Shown: positions 26,661-35,602, counted from the stretch's first letter. The stretch is 64,000 nt of DNA from Bradyrhizobium sp. 190 (GCF_023073415.1 NZ_JADPJL010000060.1:124001-188000), one strand, 5' to 3'. The notes: generated by a model from the letters alone, not told the origin. Made by a program: numbers and translations.

Positions 26661-27448
26661 TGCCTGGGGTCGAGCAGCTCCGAACCATCATCACCGACTT
26701 GAGGATCGGTGTTTCGTTCGCCACGATTCTTCCTTTCGGCCCGTCCACGGCCGTGGACGATGGCGAAGTCACGCGCGCAACCTGGTCGCTTCCGGTCACG
26801 GGCTTGCTGGTGGGGCTCGTTGGATCTGCTGTCTACGGCGTCGCCTACGCGGTTGGCCTGACATCGGGGCCGGCCGCGATGCTGGCGCTTGCAAGTACGG
26901 TCATCGTAACCGGCGCGCTGCACGAGGACGGACTTGCCGACGCTGTGGACGGATTGGGCGGCGGCCGGACGCGCGAGCGCAAGCTCGAGATCATGCGCGA
27001 CAGCCGGATCGGCACGTATGGGGCCTGCGCGCTCTTCATCTCGCTGATCCTGCGCTGGAGCGCGCTGGCAGCGATCGCCGCGCCGCGATCGGTCATGATC
27101 GCACTCCTGCTTGCACATGCCGCTGCGCGCGCGGGCGTGCCTACCTTCATGGCGTTTGTGCCGCCGGCACGGCCGGACGGACTTTCGGCTCGCGCCGGAC
27201 AGCCGACGCCTCAAGGCGCCGCCATTGCGCTTGGCTTGGGCGCCCTGATCCTCGCCCTCGGCTTCGGGACGGGCAAGGCGATCCTGGCCGTGGCCCTGCT
27301 CGCCTTGATCGGGCTGATGACGGCTCGCCTGGCGATCAAGCAGATCGGCGGGCAGACCGGCGATATATTGGGCGCATTCGAACAGCTTGGCGAAACCGCC
27401 ATCCTGCTGATAGCGACCTCCCTCTTTCACTCCAGCCTGCCACTCTGA
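26660..27448 (+). CDS. cobS: Adenosylcobinamide-GDP ribazoletransferase (cobalamin synthase)
   Basis: The 262-residue inner-membrane enzyme (CobV in P. denitrificans naming) joins adenosylcobinamide-GDP and alpha-ribazole (phosphate) to form adenosylcobalamin (phosphate). Family markers are FATILPFG at the N-terminus, GALHEDGLADAVDGLGGG (the conserved acidic metal-binding motif), and IMRDSRIGTYGA, among hydrophobic helices. The ATG at 26660 overlaps the cobU stop as TGATG. A GTG one codon earlier is also possible. It should not be confused with the cobaltochelatase AAA+ subunit that shares the name CobS. Confidence 0.95.
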   Translation: MPGVEQLRTIITDLRIGVSFATILPFGPSTAVDDGEVTRATWSLPVTGLLVGLVGSAVYGVAYAVGLTSGPAAMLALASTVIVTGALHEDGLADAVDGLGGGRTRERKLEIMRDSRIGTYGACALFISLILRWSALAAIAAPRSVMIALLLAHAAARAGVPTFMAFVPPARPDGLSARAGQPTPQGAAIALGLGALILALGFGTGKAILAVALLALIGLMTARLAIKQIGGQTGDILGAFEQLGETAILLIATSLFHSSLPL

Positions 27449-28080
27449 TGGTCGCTTTCGACGATCAATTCCGCCGCCAGTTGCGCGAGCTCTTCATCTG
27501 GCGGCGCGACGTGCGGCGCTTCAGGACCGATCCGCTGCCCGAAGGCGCGCTGGAGCGGTTGATAGACATCGCTTGCCTGTCCCCGTCGGTCGGGCTGAGC
27601 CAGCCCTGGCGGTTCGTCATCGTCGAGGACGGGGCAAGACGCCGAGCCGTGATCGACGACTTCAAGACCTGCAATGCCGATGCCCTGGCGTCCTATTCGG
27701 GCGAACGCGCAGCGCGATATGCAGCGCTCAAGCTCTCGGGTCTCGAGGAGGCACCGGGTCACCTGGCCGTCTTCGCGGACAAGGCCAGCGATATCGGCCA
27801 CGGCCTTGGACGCGCCACGATGCCGGAAACGATCGAATATTCCGTCGTTGCGGCGATCTGCGCGATGTGGCTTGCCGCGCGCGCGGAAGGCATTGGGCTC
27901 GGCTGGGTGTCGATACTGACGCCAACCCGCATCTACGAGAGCCTCGACGTTCCCCAATCCTGGAAATTCATCGGTTACTTCTGCGTTGGGTATCCCCAGG
28001 CAGAGTTCGATCGCCCCGCACTTGAGAGAGCTAACTGGGAATATCGGCGGGCGTCGAAGGAATTTACGATTCGACGCTAG
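27448..28080 (+). CDS. bluB: 5,6-dimethylbenzimidazole synthase
   Basis: The 210-residue flavin-destructase of the nitroreductase fold cannibalises FMN with O2 to make the lower ligand of B12. BluB features are FIWRRDVRRF near residue 16, SPSVGLSQPWRF at about residues 45-56, RAARYAALKLSGL, and the C-terminal GLGWVSILTP and YFCVGYP. The start overlaps the cobS stop (TGATG). Its presence makes the locus able to supply its own 5,6-dimethylbenzimidazole for CobT at 6-7 kb. Confidence 0.95.
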   Translation: MVAFDDQFRRQLRELFIWRRDVRRFRTDPLPEGALERLIDIACLSPSVGLSQPWRFVIVEDGARRRAVIDDFKTCNADALASYSGERAARYAALKLSGLEEAPGHLAVFADKASDIGHGLGRATMPETIEYSVVAAICAMWLAARAEGIGLGWVSILTPTRIYESLDVPQSWKFIGYFCVGYPQAEFDRPALERANWEYRRASKEFTIRR

Positions 28081-28802
28081 CCGTTGCGCCGAAGCGATCG
28101 GTCAAGACGAGAGCTTTCAGGGATTGATGGAGGGACGTAGTACCCGGGAAGCGACTCGGACCATCATTCGGATTCTTTGCGTACGCTCAACCAGCAGATC
28201 ACTCCCCTAAAGGCGTTTTCCATTCCGAAGAGCGGATTCAGCTTTTTGGATCGCGCCAGTGCTCCGCTCTAGTCAAGCCTATCCGCCCGCGTGGCCAAAA
28301 GTTACGCCGACGTCCTCGTCACACCTTCGAACAACTGCTCAGATTTGCCATCAATCGATTTTTCTTGATCTCCCGGTGCACACGTCATGCACACTCCGTC
28401 TTCTAACCAATTGAAAAACTTGAACTCTCGCTCCAATCCATCATTGGGCCGCAACGCGCGGATAATCCGAGAATTCCTCGGGAGCGACGATGGAAATGGC
28501 ATTGATTACAAAAATATGATCGCGTCGCTCTAACTGCGCCAAGCCATACGAAATGAATCCCACTTTGCTGACCTGGGGTTATGAGGTCGCAACTTTCTAC
28601 TGCTTGCAATTGATCGACGAGCAAAAAGGCGTTTGAGTTGATTCATAAAAATCGACAATCGCAAAGCCGCACCGATTTTCAGCCGGGAATCGCTGGGCAA
28701 TGCGATAGGGGCCCCTGAGCAAACACGGCGCCTCGCGCAAACGCATTCGCGGAACGTTACGCACAGGCCGCTTGCTCGCTTGAATCATTTGTGAGATGAC
28801 CC
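28081..28802. other. Gene-poor stretch between the B12 locus and the integrase module
   Basis: About 720 bases look visibly less GC-rich than the flanks. Only short chance frames on either strand are present, none resembling a known family. I saw no tRNA, no second copy of the tRNA fragment at 30.25 kb, and no insertion-sequence ends. It may be residual island DNA. Confidence 0.5.
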
Positions 28803-29216
28803 TTGCGCAAACCAGCGCTAACATCCGAGAATGTAGGACCCGATACACCGCTGAGGCTGTCCGTGGCAGCTGCAATCGCCTTTCCGGATCAGAGCATTTC
28901 GGAAAGCAGCCTGAGACGAGAAGCCAAGCGGGGGCGGCTTACAGTCGAGATTATTGCAGGCAAAGCGTTTACGACTCTCAATGAAATTGAAAGGATGCGT
29001 GGCCGATGCCGCGTAGAAGTAAGGGTGCCCGACTCCACCTCAGACCAGCCCGCTACAGGGCCGGAAAACTCACCCATCAAGCCACTTGGGTCATCCGGGA
29101 CGGCACGGGATATTTCGCCACTGGATGCGCTGAACGCGAAGTTGCAGGAGCTGAGCAAGTCCTCAAGGACTATATTGCAAAAAAATACGCGCCGACGCGC
29201 AAGGAAAAAGACCTAG
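28803..29216 (+). CDS. Excisionase-like / DNA-binding protein upstream of the integrase
   Basis: The 137-residue frame starts at a TTG (28803) and reads RKPALTSENVGPDTPLRL, then an AlpA/MerR-like helix-turn-helix region (SESSLRREAKRGRLTVEIIAGK, split here as SESSLRREAKRG and RLTVEIIAGK) with a TTLNEIERMR wing. Such small proteins commonly precede tyrosine recombinases of Bradyrhizobium islands and are annotated as excisionases. The C-terminal 70 residues are low-complexity and basic. They are read from the same DNA as the integrase N-terminus in another frame, an overlap of 211 bases. The start is weakly supported. Confidence 0.6.
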   Translation: MRKPALTSENVGPDTPLRLSVAAAIAFPDQSISESSLRREAKRGRLTVEIIAGKAFTTLNEIERMRGRCRVEVRVPDSTSDQPATGPENSPIKPLGSSGTARDISPLDALNAKLQELSKSSRTILQKNTRRRARKKT

Positions 29217-30208
29217 AGAAAATTCCCGTCGCCGATGTGCTTTCGATTTTCATTGACGACCGCCCCGACCTTTACGTCGAGAACTCCGACGCTCAGAAGT
29301 ATCTCAATCGGATCGGGCGCCTCAAAGAGTTTTGGGGAAAGCTCATGTTGTCGGAGGTGACCCGGACCAAGTGCCGTGAGTACCAACAACACCGCGGCAA
29401 TAAGGGCGGTGCACGCCGAGATCTTGAGGATCTCAGGGCTGCCATCGCCAACCATGCGGCGGAAGGGCTGCACCGTGGCATCGTGAAGGTCACGCTTCCC
29501 AAGAAGGGCCCTGCCCGCGATCGATGGCTGACTCGCGATGAAGCCGCCCACCTAATCTGGACGTGTTGGCGCGCCCGCGAGATACAGACTATGCATCGCG
29601 GCCCCAATAAAGGGCAGCAGATCGAAACGAGCAAGCGGCCCCTCCGCCATCTCGCCCGGTTCATCCTTATCGGGGTCTATAGCGGGACGCGCGCGGGCGC
29701 CATTGCGTCAGCATCGCCGACCGCGGCCATCGGGCGGTCCTTTGTTGACCTTGAACGTGGCGTCTACTACCGACGCGCCCAGGGAAAGCGGGAGACTAAC
29801 AAACGGCAGCCGCCGATGCCGATCCCACCGCGCCTCCTGGCACACCTGCGACGTTGGAAGGAGCGCAAGATTATTGCGCGGCACTTTGTCGAGTTCAACG
29901 GCGAAGGTGTATCTTCCGTGAAGACCGCGTTCAAACATGCGGTGGCGCTGGCCAAGCTCGGGCCTGGCGTTTCGCCGCATACACTACGGCACACCGCCGC
30001 AACGTGGCTGATGCAGAACGGTACCGACCCATGGCAAGCCGCCGGCTACCTCGGCATGAGCGTCGAAACGTTATTGCGTGTGTACGGGCATCACCACCCA
30101 GACCACCTGAAGGATGCCGTTGCCAAGATGACGGCCAAGCCTACCGCCTCAGCTTCGCCTCAGAAACGAACTGAAAAGAAGAAAACGAACGTCGTCAAAA
30201 TTCAATGA
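29006..30208 (+). CDS. Tyrosine recombinase / integrase of a genomic island
   Basis: The 400-residue protein has an N-terminal SAM-like/core-binding region (about residues 60-160) and a C-terminal catalytic domain. The first catalytic Arg is in YSGTRAGAI, the H-x-x-R box is HTLRHTAATW, and the nucleophilic Tyr is in VYGHHHPDH. The usual LGH box reads LGM. The basic C-terminus (KRTEKKKTN) is common in the group. The stop is only about 36 bases before a 3' tRNA fragment, the expected position of an integrase next to its own attachment site. The preceding overlapping gene is probably its excisionase. Confidence 0.92.
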   Translation: MPRRSKGARLHLRPARYRAGKLTHQATWVIRDGTGYFATGCAEREVAGAEQVLKDYIAKKYAPTRKEKDLEKIPVADVLSIFIDDRPDLYVENSDAQKYLNRIGRLKEFWGKLMLSEVTRTKCREYQQHRGNKGGARRDLEDLRAAIANHAAEGLHRGIVKVTLPKKGPARDRWLTRDEAAHLIWTCWRAREIQTMHRGPNKGQQIETSKRPLRHLARFILIGVYSGTRAGAIASASPTAAIGRSFVDLERGVYYRRAQGKRETNKRQPPMPIPPRLLAHLRRWKERKIIARHFVEFNGEGVSSVKTAFKHAVALAKLGPGVSPHTLRHTAATWLMQNGTDPWQAAGYLGMSVETLLRVYGHHHPDHLKDAVAKMTAKPTASASPQKRTEKKKTNVVKIQ

Positions 30209-30244
30209 AAATGGGCACTTCTAGTGGCAATACAGCGAGTTTCC

Positions 30245-30293
30245 ACCGCTCATAACGGTCTGGTTGCAGGTTCGAGTCCTGCCGGGCCCACCA
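30245..30293 (+). repeat. 3' fragment of a CAT-anticodon tRNA: island attachment site
   Basis: The sequence runs from the anticodon arm (ACCG-CTCATAA-CGGT) through the variable region and T arm (GGTTCGAGTCC within a GCAGG/CCTGC stem) to GGGCCCA and the encoded CCA. The D arm and the 5' acceptor strand are absent, because the bases before 30245 belong to the integrase side. It is therefore not a working tRNA but the crossover copy left when an element integrated into a tRNA-Ile2/Met(CAT) gene. The intact gene should be at the other end of the island. Confidence 0.85.
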
Positions 30294-30355
30294 CGCTTCG
30301 CCCTTCGGGCTACGCGTGGCGCAGCCGCGCGGGGCCTGAGGGGCGAAGCGTGGTG
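30289..30355. repeat. 15-bp perfect inverted repeat containing the tRNA 3' end
   Basis: CACCACGCTTCGCCC at 30289-30303 and GGGCGAAGCGTGGTG at 30341-30355 are exact reverse complements separated by 37 bases. The first arm begins inside the tRNA acceptor end. Embedded CTTCGGG-type motifs and nearby GCGAAGC repeats resemble the palindromic repeat units often found after tRNA genes in Bradyrhizobium. It may act as a transcription terminator or as a REP-like element. Confidence 0.7.
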
Positions 30356-30938
30356 TCCGGCGTAGCTTGAGCGAAGCGAAAGCGAAGACGGACTGGAAGC
30401 TACCGGCGAAGGCTGCCACGCCGTAGCCCATCGGGCGAAGGCGGGCCGCGCTGCCCGCTCCCAACTAAAATATCGAAAACAACCCCATGCAAAGTAGCAG
30501 AGGGTCGCTGGCGTGGACGCTTTGCCCGCGAATACATTTTGACACGTCGGGCAAATCAGCGGCACGATTCCATCGTCGCTCGTTGCTCTGCCTTAGCGAT
30601 CATCAAACGACCGCTCCACGTTCGACGCGACCATGGTTTGTCATTCTCGATCGTAGATTCGGCTGCGCTATCGCACGACTCGGCTGAATAGCGCCCTGCG
30701 CTTCCTTCATCGTACGGCCCGTCAACGGTCGACCATGTTTCGCGATAGACCGCCTTGCGCCAGAAGCGGGCGTTCCACGACCACGCTTTCCGCGAACAAC
30801 CGGCCCTTGCCCTTGACTGATAAGCTTCACGCTCAAGGAACCTTCGGTTGCCGTCTCCACATCTGTGAAGCGGTATGATGGAACGTTCACCTTTGTGCAG
30901 GGTTGCCGGTCCATTGCAAAGGAAGATGGACCAGGATT
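30356..30938. other. Non-coding stretch after the attachment site
   Basis: This holds the tail of the palindromic repeat zone (several GCGAAGC words to about 30450) and then about 450 bases without a convincing gene. A 115-codon minus-strand frame here has no recognisable domain and a composition typical of chance reading. Confidence 0.45.
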
Positions 30939-32396
30939 GTGGCTTTTCACGTCAGTCTTGTTGGTCGAACCGACCTCAGTGGCGAAATCTATCGTCAGAT
31001 CCGGCAGGCAATTCTGGACGGCCGCCTCCGGCCCGGGGAGCGGCTATCGCCCACGCGGGAACTGGCTGCCGCGCTGGCGGTTTCGCGATCGACGGTGACA
31101 GTCGCGTATGAAAGCCTTCTCGCGGAAGGATTCGCGACATCCCATACGGGCGCCGGGACGTTCGTCAGCCATCAGTTCGAGGCAAAACGTCCGGCGTCGA
31201 AAACAAGGCGATCGACTGCCCGCGCGGTTCGGGTGCGTGGCGTTTGGGAGACGATTCGGCTTCCGACGGGCTTTGACCGCACGGCGCGTTTCGACTTCAG
31301 AACCGGGCTTCCGGACGCTTCGCTATTTCCGCACCGAGGCTGGCGGCGGGTCGTCGCCCGTGCGCTGCGCTCGCGCGAGATGGCGGCAGGCGTCTACGAG
31401 AATCCAGCCGGCAATTGGGACCTGCGCGCGGCGATCGCTCGCCACATCGGTATCTCACGAAGCGTTTCCGGATCGCCCGACGACGTCATCGTGACGAATG
31501 GCACCCACCAGGCGCTCGACATCATCGCTCGCGTGCTTCTCGAGCCCGGCGATGTCGTTGCGATGGAGGATCCGGGCTATCGGCCTCCAAAGGAGTTGCT
31601 CAAGGCGCTGGGCGCGCGCGTGATCGGGGTGCCGGTCGATAGCGAAGGTCTCGTCGTGGAGGCGCTGCCGGCCAAGGCCAGGGCGGTCTACGTAACGCCG
31701 TCGCATCAGTTTCCCCTCGGCGTGGCCATGAGCCTGTCGCGTCGACGTGCGCTGCTTGCCTGGGCCGAGCGCAACAACGCGGTTGTCGTGGAGGACGACT
31801 ACGACAGCGAGTTTCGCTTCGGCGGACGTCCGCTCGAGCCGCTTCAAACCATCGATACCGCCGGCCGCGTTGTGTATGTCGGCACGTTCTCAAAGACATT
31901 GCTGCCGACTCTCCGGCTGGCCTTCATGGTCGTGCCGCCGTCACTGCGAGAGGCGGCGCACAAGGCCAAGTTCGTCACCGATTGGCATACAGCGACAATA
32001 ACGCAGAGCGCGCTGGCGCAGTTTATCGACGAGGGTACGTTTGCGCGCCATATTCGCAGGGTGAGCCGCATCTATAGCGAACGGCATGAGACGCTGACCG
32101 CGGAGATCAAGAGGAACTTCAGCGATTACCTCGACCTTGTTCCATCGAGCACCGGCCTGCACATCACCGCTTGCGCGCGAGGCGCGTCGGTTGATCATAT
32201 CGATGCGATTGTATCACGGGCCTTTGATCTCGACGTTGCGGTTGATACGATGTCGCGCTGTCAGGTGGACAGAAAGCCTCCGGCCGGCATCATCCTGGGA
32301 TATGGCGCGATCGAGACGGCGCGGATTGCCGAAGGGCTGAGGCGGCTGCGCAGATGCTTCGATGAACGTACGTCTCGACGCCCGAAAGCGGCATGA
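30939..32396 (+). CDS. MocR/GntR-type transcriptional regulator with aminotransferase domain
   Basis: The 485-residue protein joins an N-terminal winged-helix GntR domain (about residues 8-75, with EIYRQIRQAI, SPTRELAAAL and SRSTVTVAYESL) to a class I aminotransferase-like domain. The latter has NGTHQALDIIARV, EDPGYRPP and VTPSHQFPLG, and the PLP lysine in GTFSKTLLP. This is the MocR/PdxR architecture, in which PLP or an amine controls DNA binding. The GTG at 30939 starts just before the usual AFHVSL. A TTG at 30903 is the alternative. The following genes on the same strand, and the ATTGGAC repeats at 32519 and 32543, are possible targets. Confidence 0.88.
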   Translation: MAFHVSLVGRTDLSGEIYRQIRQAILDGRLRPGERLSPTRELAAALAVSRSTVTVAYESLLAEGFATSHTGAGTFVSHQFEAKRPASKTRRSTARAVRVRGVWETIRLPTGFDRTARFDFRTGLPDASLFPHRGWRRVVARALRSREMAAGVYENPAGNWDLRAAIARHIGISRSVSGSPDDVIVTNGTHQALDIIARVLLEPGDVVAMEDPGYRPPKELLKALGARVIGVPVDSEGLVVEALPAKARAVYVTPSHQFPLGVAMSLSRRRALLAWAERNNAVVVEDDYDSEFRFGGRPLEPLQTIDTAGRVVYVGTFSKTLLPTLRLAFMVVPPSLREAAHKAKFVTDWHTATITQSALAQFIDEGTFARHIRRVSRIYSERHETLTAEIKRNFSDYLDLVPSSTGLHITACARGASVDHIDAIVSRAFDLDVAVDTMSRCQVDRKPPAGIILGYGAIETARIAEGLRRLRRCFDERTSRRPKAA

Positions 32397-32820
32397 GCGA
32401 TGTCGCTTGAGGCGACGGCACGCGGCGAAAGTACCATTGCACGTTACATTCTGAGCGCATCCCCGATCGACAAAGCGCGCCGCCTTAATCCGATCAACAG
32501 TCGCGAGGCGCCGCCTGAATTGGACTGATTGATTATCCGCAGATTGGACCTTCCACCATACCGCTTCGCTTTCTAACCTTGGGCCGCTGATGCGCGCAGC
32601 GTTAGCCCAGCTGCGCCGATTTTGACCAGACGGCGAGCTACGCGGAGCGCGATGCGACCGTGCGGGTATGGGCCTGCCACGACGACGGCCGCTCGCGTTG
32701 AGACCGCAAGCACCTTGACTACTGTCATCGCACGACCGCGTGAGAAGTGAACAAGCTCACACGCCAGCGACTGCCGATAGTTTTATCCGTGCAACTTCTG
32801 CGTATCAGGAGAAACTTATC
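32397..32820. promoter_or_regulatory. Intergenic region with direct repeats, possible regulator target
   Basis: About 420 bases contain no credible gene. Two exact copies of ATTGGAC occur at 32519-32525 and 32543-32549, 24 bases apart in the same orientation, which would place them on one face of the helix. MocR regulators often bind direct repeats, so these could be operator halves for the adjacent regulator. This is suggestive only. Confidence 0.3.
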
Positions 32821-33066
32821 ATGTCCGCTATTGTCAATTCACTCACGAGTCTGAGGGAAGCCGCGGCATTCAGTCGGAAGGAAGCCGCGGCATCCAGCCA
32901 TCGTGGACCTGGATGGGGATTTCGTTTCCTGCACTGGTGTGCCCAGTGTTCGGAGCGGTCGCGGCAGCGACAAGCCTTGGCTGAACTCGATGACCACTTT
33001 CTCAAGGACATCGGCAAGACGCGGCCAGAAGCCATGGCCGAAGCAGCCAAGCCGTTCTGGAAATGA
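32821..33066 (+). CDS. DUF1127 small protein
   Basis: The 81-residue protein ends with the DUF1127 core: RQRQALAELDDHFLKDIGKT followed by RPEAMAEAAKPFW. This short basic/helical domain is widespread in alphaproteobacteria. Members have been tied to RNA turnover and phosphate or stress adaptation in some species, but the role here is unknown. AGGAG lies about nine bases before the ATG at 32821. It is followed after 145 bases by a methyltransferase gene. Confidence 0.85.
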   Translation: MSAIVNSLTSLREAAAFSRKEAAASSHRGPGWGFRFLHWCAQCSERSRQRQALAELDDHFLKDIGKTRPEAMAEAAKPFWK

Positions 33067-33211
33067 CGTCCGTGAAAATGAATGGCACTTCTATCGGTCC
33101 TATAGTCTCCTTACCGTTGCCTCGGCGGAAAGGGACTACGTGGATTTGTGCTGAAGACCACCGCGCGGCTTAAGAGCTGCGAATTAGCCGTCAACACCTG
33201 AGGAGAGCACT

Positions 33212-34336
33212 ATGCCCAACCATCAGCGCGCTGCTGCGCACAGGACAACGCTTGCCCGCCAGCCCGGTTCGATCTCGGGCGAGACAAGGCTGCGCGCGGC
33301 CGATCAACCGATCGTCACCACGCAGGAGCTTCCTTCCGCCGTCCCGCTAATGGCGCTTTCGACCGGCTTCTGGGCTTTCAAGACCCTGGCTGCAGCACAC
33401 GAGGAGGGCCTGTTCAGTCATCTTGCAGGCGGCGCCGGCACCACGGTTGCGGAGCTGGCGGAAGCGCTCGGTCTGCATCCACGCCCGGCCGAGATGCTGT
33501 TGACCGGCTGCGCTGCACTCGGGCTTCTGGAGAAAACGGACGGCCGTTATCGCAATACGCCCTTAAGCGAAGCTTTTCTCGTGCGCGGGAAGCCGTATTA
33601 CTTCGGTGGCTTCGTGCAGATGGCCGACAAGCGGCTCTACGCGGGCTGGGGCAAACTTACCGAAGCGCTGCGCACGAACCGGCCAACCACGTGGGACCCG
33701 GCAGCGCAATCGTCGATGTTCGACGGCGAGGATCCGACGATGCTGGCACTCTTCTGGGAGGCGATGCATTCGGTCTCCACGATGACCGCGCGCAAGCTCG
33801 GCGAAGCCGTGGATCTCAATCATTTCCGCCGCCTTCTGGACATCGGCGGCGGATCGGGCGCGTACGACATCGAGCTTTGCAAACTGTATGGGGAGCTGCG
33901 CGCGACCGTATTTGATCTGCCGCATGTGGCCGCGATCGCCGCGGGAAAAATTACCGAGGCCGGCTTGACCGACCGCATCGAGACCGCCGGCGGCAACTTC
34001 TTCGAACAGCTTCCCGAGGATCACGACGTGCATCTCCTGTCGATGATCCTGCACGATTGGGACGAGGCGAAGAACCGCGCGCTGCTGCGCCGGTCTTTCG
34101 AGGCTTTGCCGAGCGGCGGCGCAGTCGTCATCAGCGAGCTTCTCGTCAATGACGAAAAGACCGGGCCGGCGCCGGCCGCGCTGATGAGCCTCAACATGCT
34201 GATCGAGACGGAAGGACGAAACTACACGCCGACCGAATATTCGGCGTGGCTCGAGGAAGCCGGCTTCCGGCACATCGAGACGGTCTGGTTCGACGCACCC
34301 GCCGCGAACGGCGCCGTGATCGGCCGCAAACCGTAA
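33212..34336 (+). CDS. SAM-dependent O-methyltransferase (acetylserotonin/hydroxyneurosporene type)
   Basis: The 374-residue protein has an N-terminal winged-helix dimerisation domain (about residues 45-125, with LGLHPRPAEMLLTGCAALGL) and a C-terminal Rossmann methyltransferase domain. The SAM-binding motif is LLDIGGGSGAYDIEL, followed by FDLPHV. HDWDEAKN holds the catalytic-type His of the plant-like O-methyltransferase_2 family. The substrate is unknown. GAGGAG lies just upstream of the ATG. A cytochrome c gene follows 56 bases later, so the two may be cotranscribed. Confidence 0.85.
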   Translation: MPNHQRAAAHRTTLARQPGSISGETRLRAADQPIVTTQELPSAVPLMALSTGFWAFKTLAAAHEEGLFSHLAGGAGTTVAELAEALGLHPRPAEMLLTGCAALGLLEKTDGRYRNTPLSEAFLVRGKPYYFGGFVQMADKRLYAGWGKLTEALRTNRPTTWDPAAQSSMFDGEDPTMLALFWEAMHSVSTMTARKLGEAVDLNHFRRLLDIGGGSGAYDIELCKLYGELRATVFDLPHVAAIAAGKITEAGLTDRIETAGGNFFEQLPEDHDVHLLSMILHDWDEAKNRALLRRSFEALPSGGAVVISELLVNDEKTGPAPAALMSLNMLIETEGRNYTPTEYSAWLEEAGFRHIETVWFDAPAANGAVIGRKP

Positions 34337-34392
34337 GGCGCAAAGCTGAGTGCAGAGGGGGAACCAAGCAATCGAAGCCAGGGAGGTAAATC

Positions 34393-34920
34393 ATGTTGCG
34401 GATTTCAGTTCGTCTTGCATTCGTGACCGCGTCAGTTATCGCGTTTCAAGCGTTCGCGGCCATGGCTGACGATTCACAGATCACGCGCGGCAAATATCTC
34501 GTCACGCTCGGCGGCTGCAACGACTGCCACACGCCGGGATACTTCTTCGGGAATCCCGACATGTCACGCTTTCTCGGCGGCTCGGATGTAGGCTTCGAGA
34601 TTCCGGGTCAAGGTGTCTTTGTGGGCCCGAATATCACACCCGACAAAAAGACCGGCATCGGTAATTGGACCCGAGAGCAGATCGTGAAGGCGATACAGGT
34701 CGGTGAACGGCCGGACGGCCGCATCCTGGCGCCGATTATGCCTTGGCACGCTTATGCGACACTCACAGCGGATGACGCCATGGCGATCGCGGCTTTTCTC
34801 CAAAGTTTGAACCCGGTCAGCAACCAGATTCCCGGTCCATTCAAACCCGGGGAAAAGGTTTCGACCTTCATGTTCCGGATTGTGCCACCGGGCGAAACCG
34901 CAGCGACTGCGGCCAAGTAG
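34393..34920 (+). CDS. Periplasmic class I cytochrome c
   Basis: The 175-residue protein has a signal peptide (about residues 1-26, ending FAAMA), one heme-binding CNDCH motif near residues 42-46, and a probable axial methionine in APIMPWHAY. The middle region GVFVGPNITPDKKTGIGNWT is typical of cytochromes paired with dehydrogenases or of the small cytochrome subunits in alcohol/aldehyde oxidation. No partner dehydrogenase is encoded nearby. Its location after the methyltransferase gives no clear functional link. Confidence 0.88.
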   Translation: MLRISVRLAFVTASVIAFQAFAAMADDSQITRGKYLVTLGGCNDCHTPGYFFGNPDMSRFLGGSDVGFEIPGQGVFVGPNITPDKKTGIGNWTREQIVKAIQVGERPDGRILAPIMPWHAYATLTADDAMAIAAFLQSLNPVSNQIPGPFKPGEKVSTFMFRIVPPGETAATAAK

Positions 34921-35602
34921 TCTGGGTCTGATCCAAACAATACTCCGCATTTGTTTAGCGATCGTGGCGGGTTCGCGCGCCAATGTCTGAGAATGACGCC
35001 GCGCCCGGATTGACGCGCCGACTGCGCGGCCCAACCGCGAGGACCTGATGGCATTCTGGTGGTCTGGCAAGACGGAAGCCGACGTTTTTCCAGACACGCT
35101 CCCGTGGTTGTACGGGGATGGCATCGCGGACGCGCTGCCATGGGCGGCGCGCCATTTGGACTAGGCCCGTCCCCCTCGCGCTTTCCGACTATGTCGGGCT
35201 TGGCGCGAAAAAACAAATAAATGGCGTAGAACCGCAAGAATTCTCCACCGGCCCATTCTATCACACACTGCTGGGATTGTGCAGTCTGCTGGCTGCTGCG
35301 CACCATTTCCCTGCGAGCCGCACAATTTTTCCAGCGAGCAAATGCTTTTTTCGTCAGGCGGCGGACGGCCCAGCGGCCATTCTGTCGTGCGATATCCGAA
35401 CCAGTAGTTCAGCGGCGAACTACGGTGTCGAGATCCCGGAAATCTCGGTCAGCGAATACGACGGCTCGCCGTTCATCGACGGCTATCACCCAGTGCCCAA
35501 CGCCGGATCGCCGTCATCCACCTCGTCGGCCCCCCTCGGATGTCGCTTGGAATAGGGTGGGTTTTGCGCCTGATCTTTGGACCAACGGAGTAAACGAAAA
35601 TC
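34921..35602. other. Intergenic stretch with no supported gene
   Basis: Nearly 700 bases contain only weak frames. One plus-strand frame of 145 codons (35118-35555) has mixed composition and no domain. A 38-codon frame from 35048 (MAFWWSGKTEADVF) is too short to judge. The stretch may hold decayed coding sequence. Confidence 0.4.

Noticed and set aside
30245..30293. Functional tRNA gene
   Set aside because: The D arm and 5' acceptor strand are absent upstream, so it cannot fold into a full tRNA. It is treated as an attachment-site copy.
30603..30950. 115-codon minus-strand frame after the attachment site
   Set aside because: No domain, no ribosome site, and it overlaps the start of the MocR gene.
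35118..35555. 145-codon plus-strand frame in the gap after the cytochrome c gene
   Set aside because: Mixed composition and no similarity. Only the last third looks faintly coding, so it is at most a decayed remnant.
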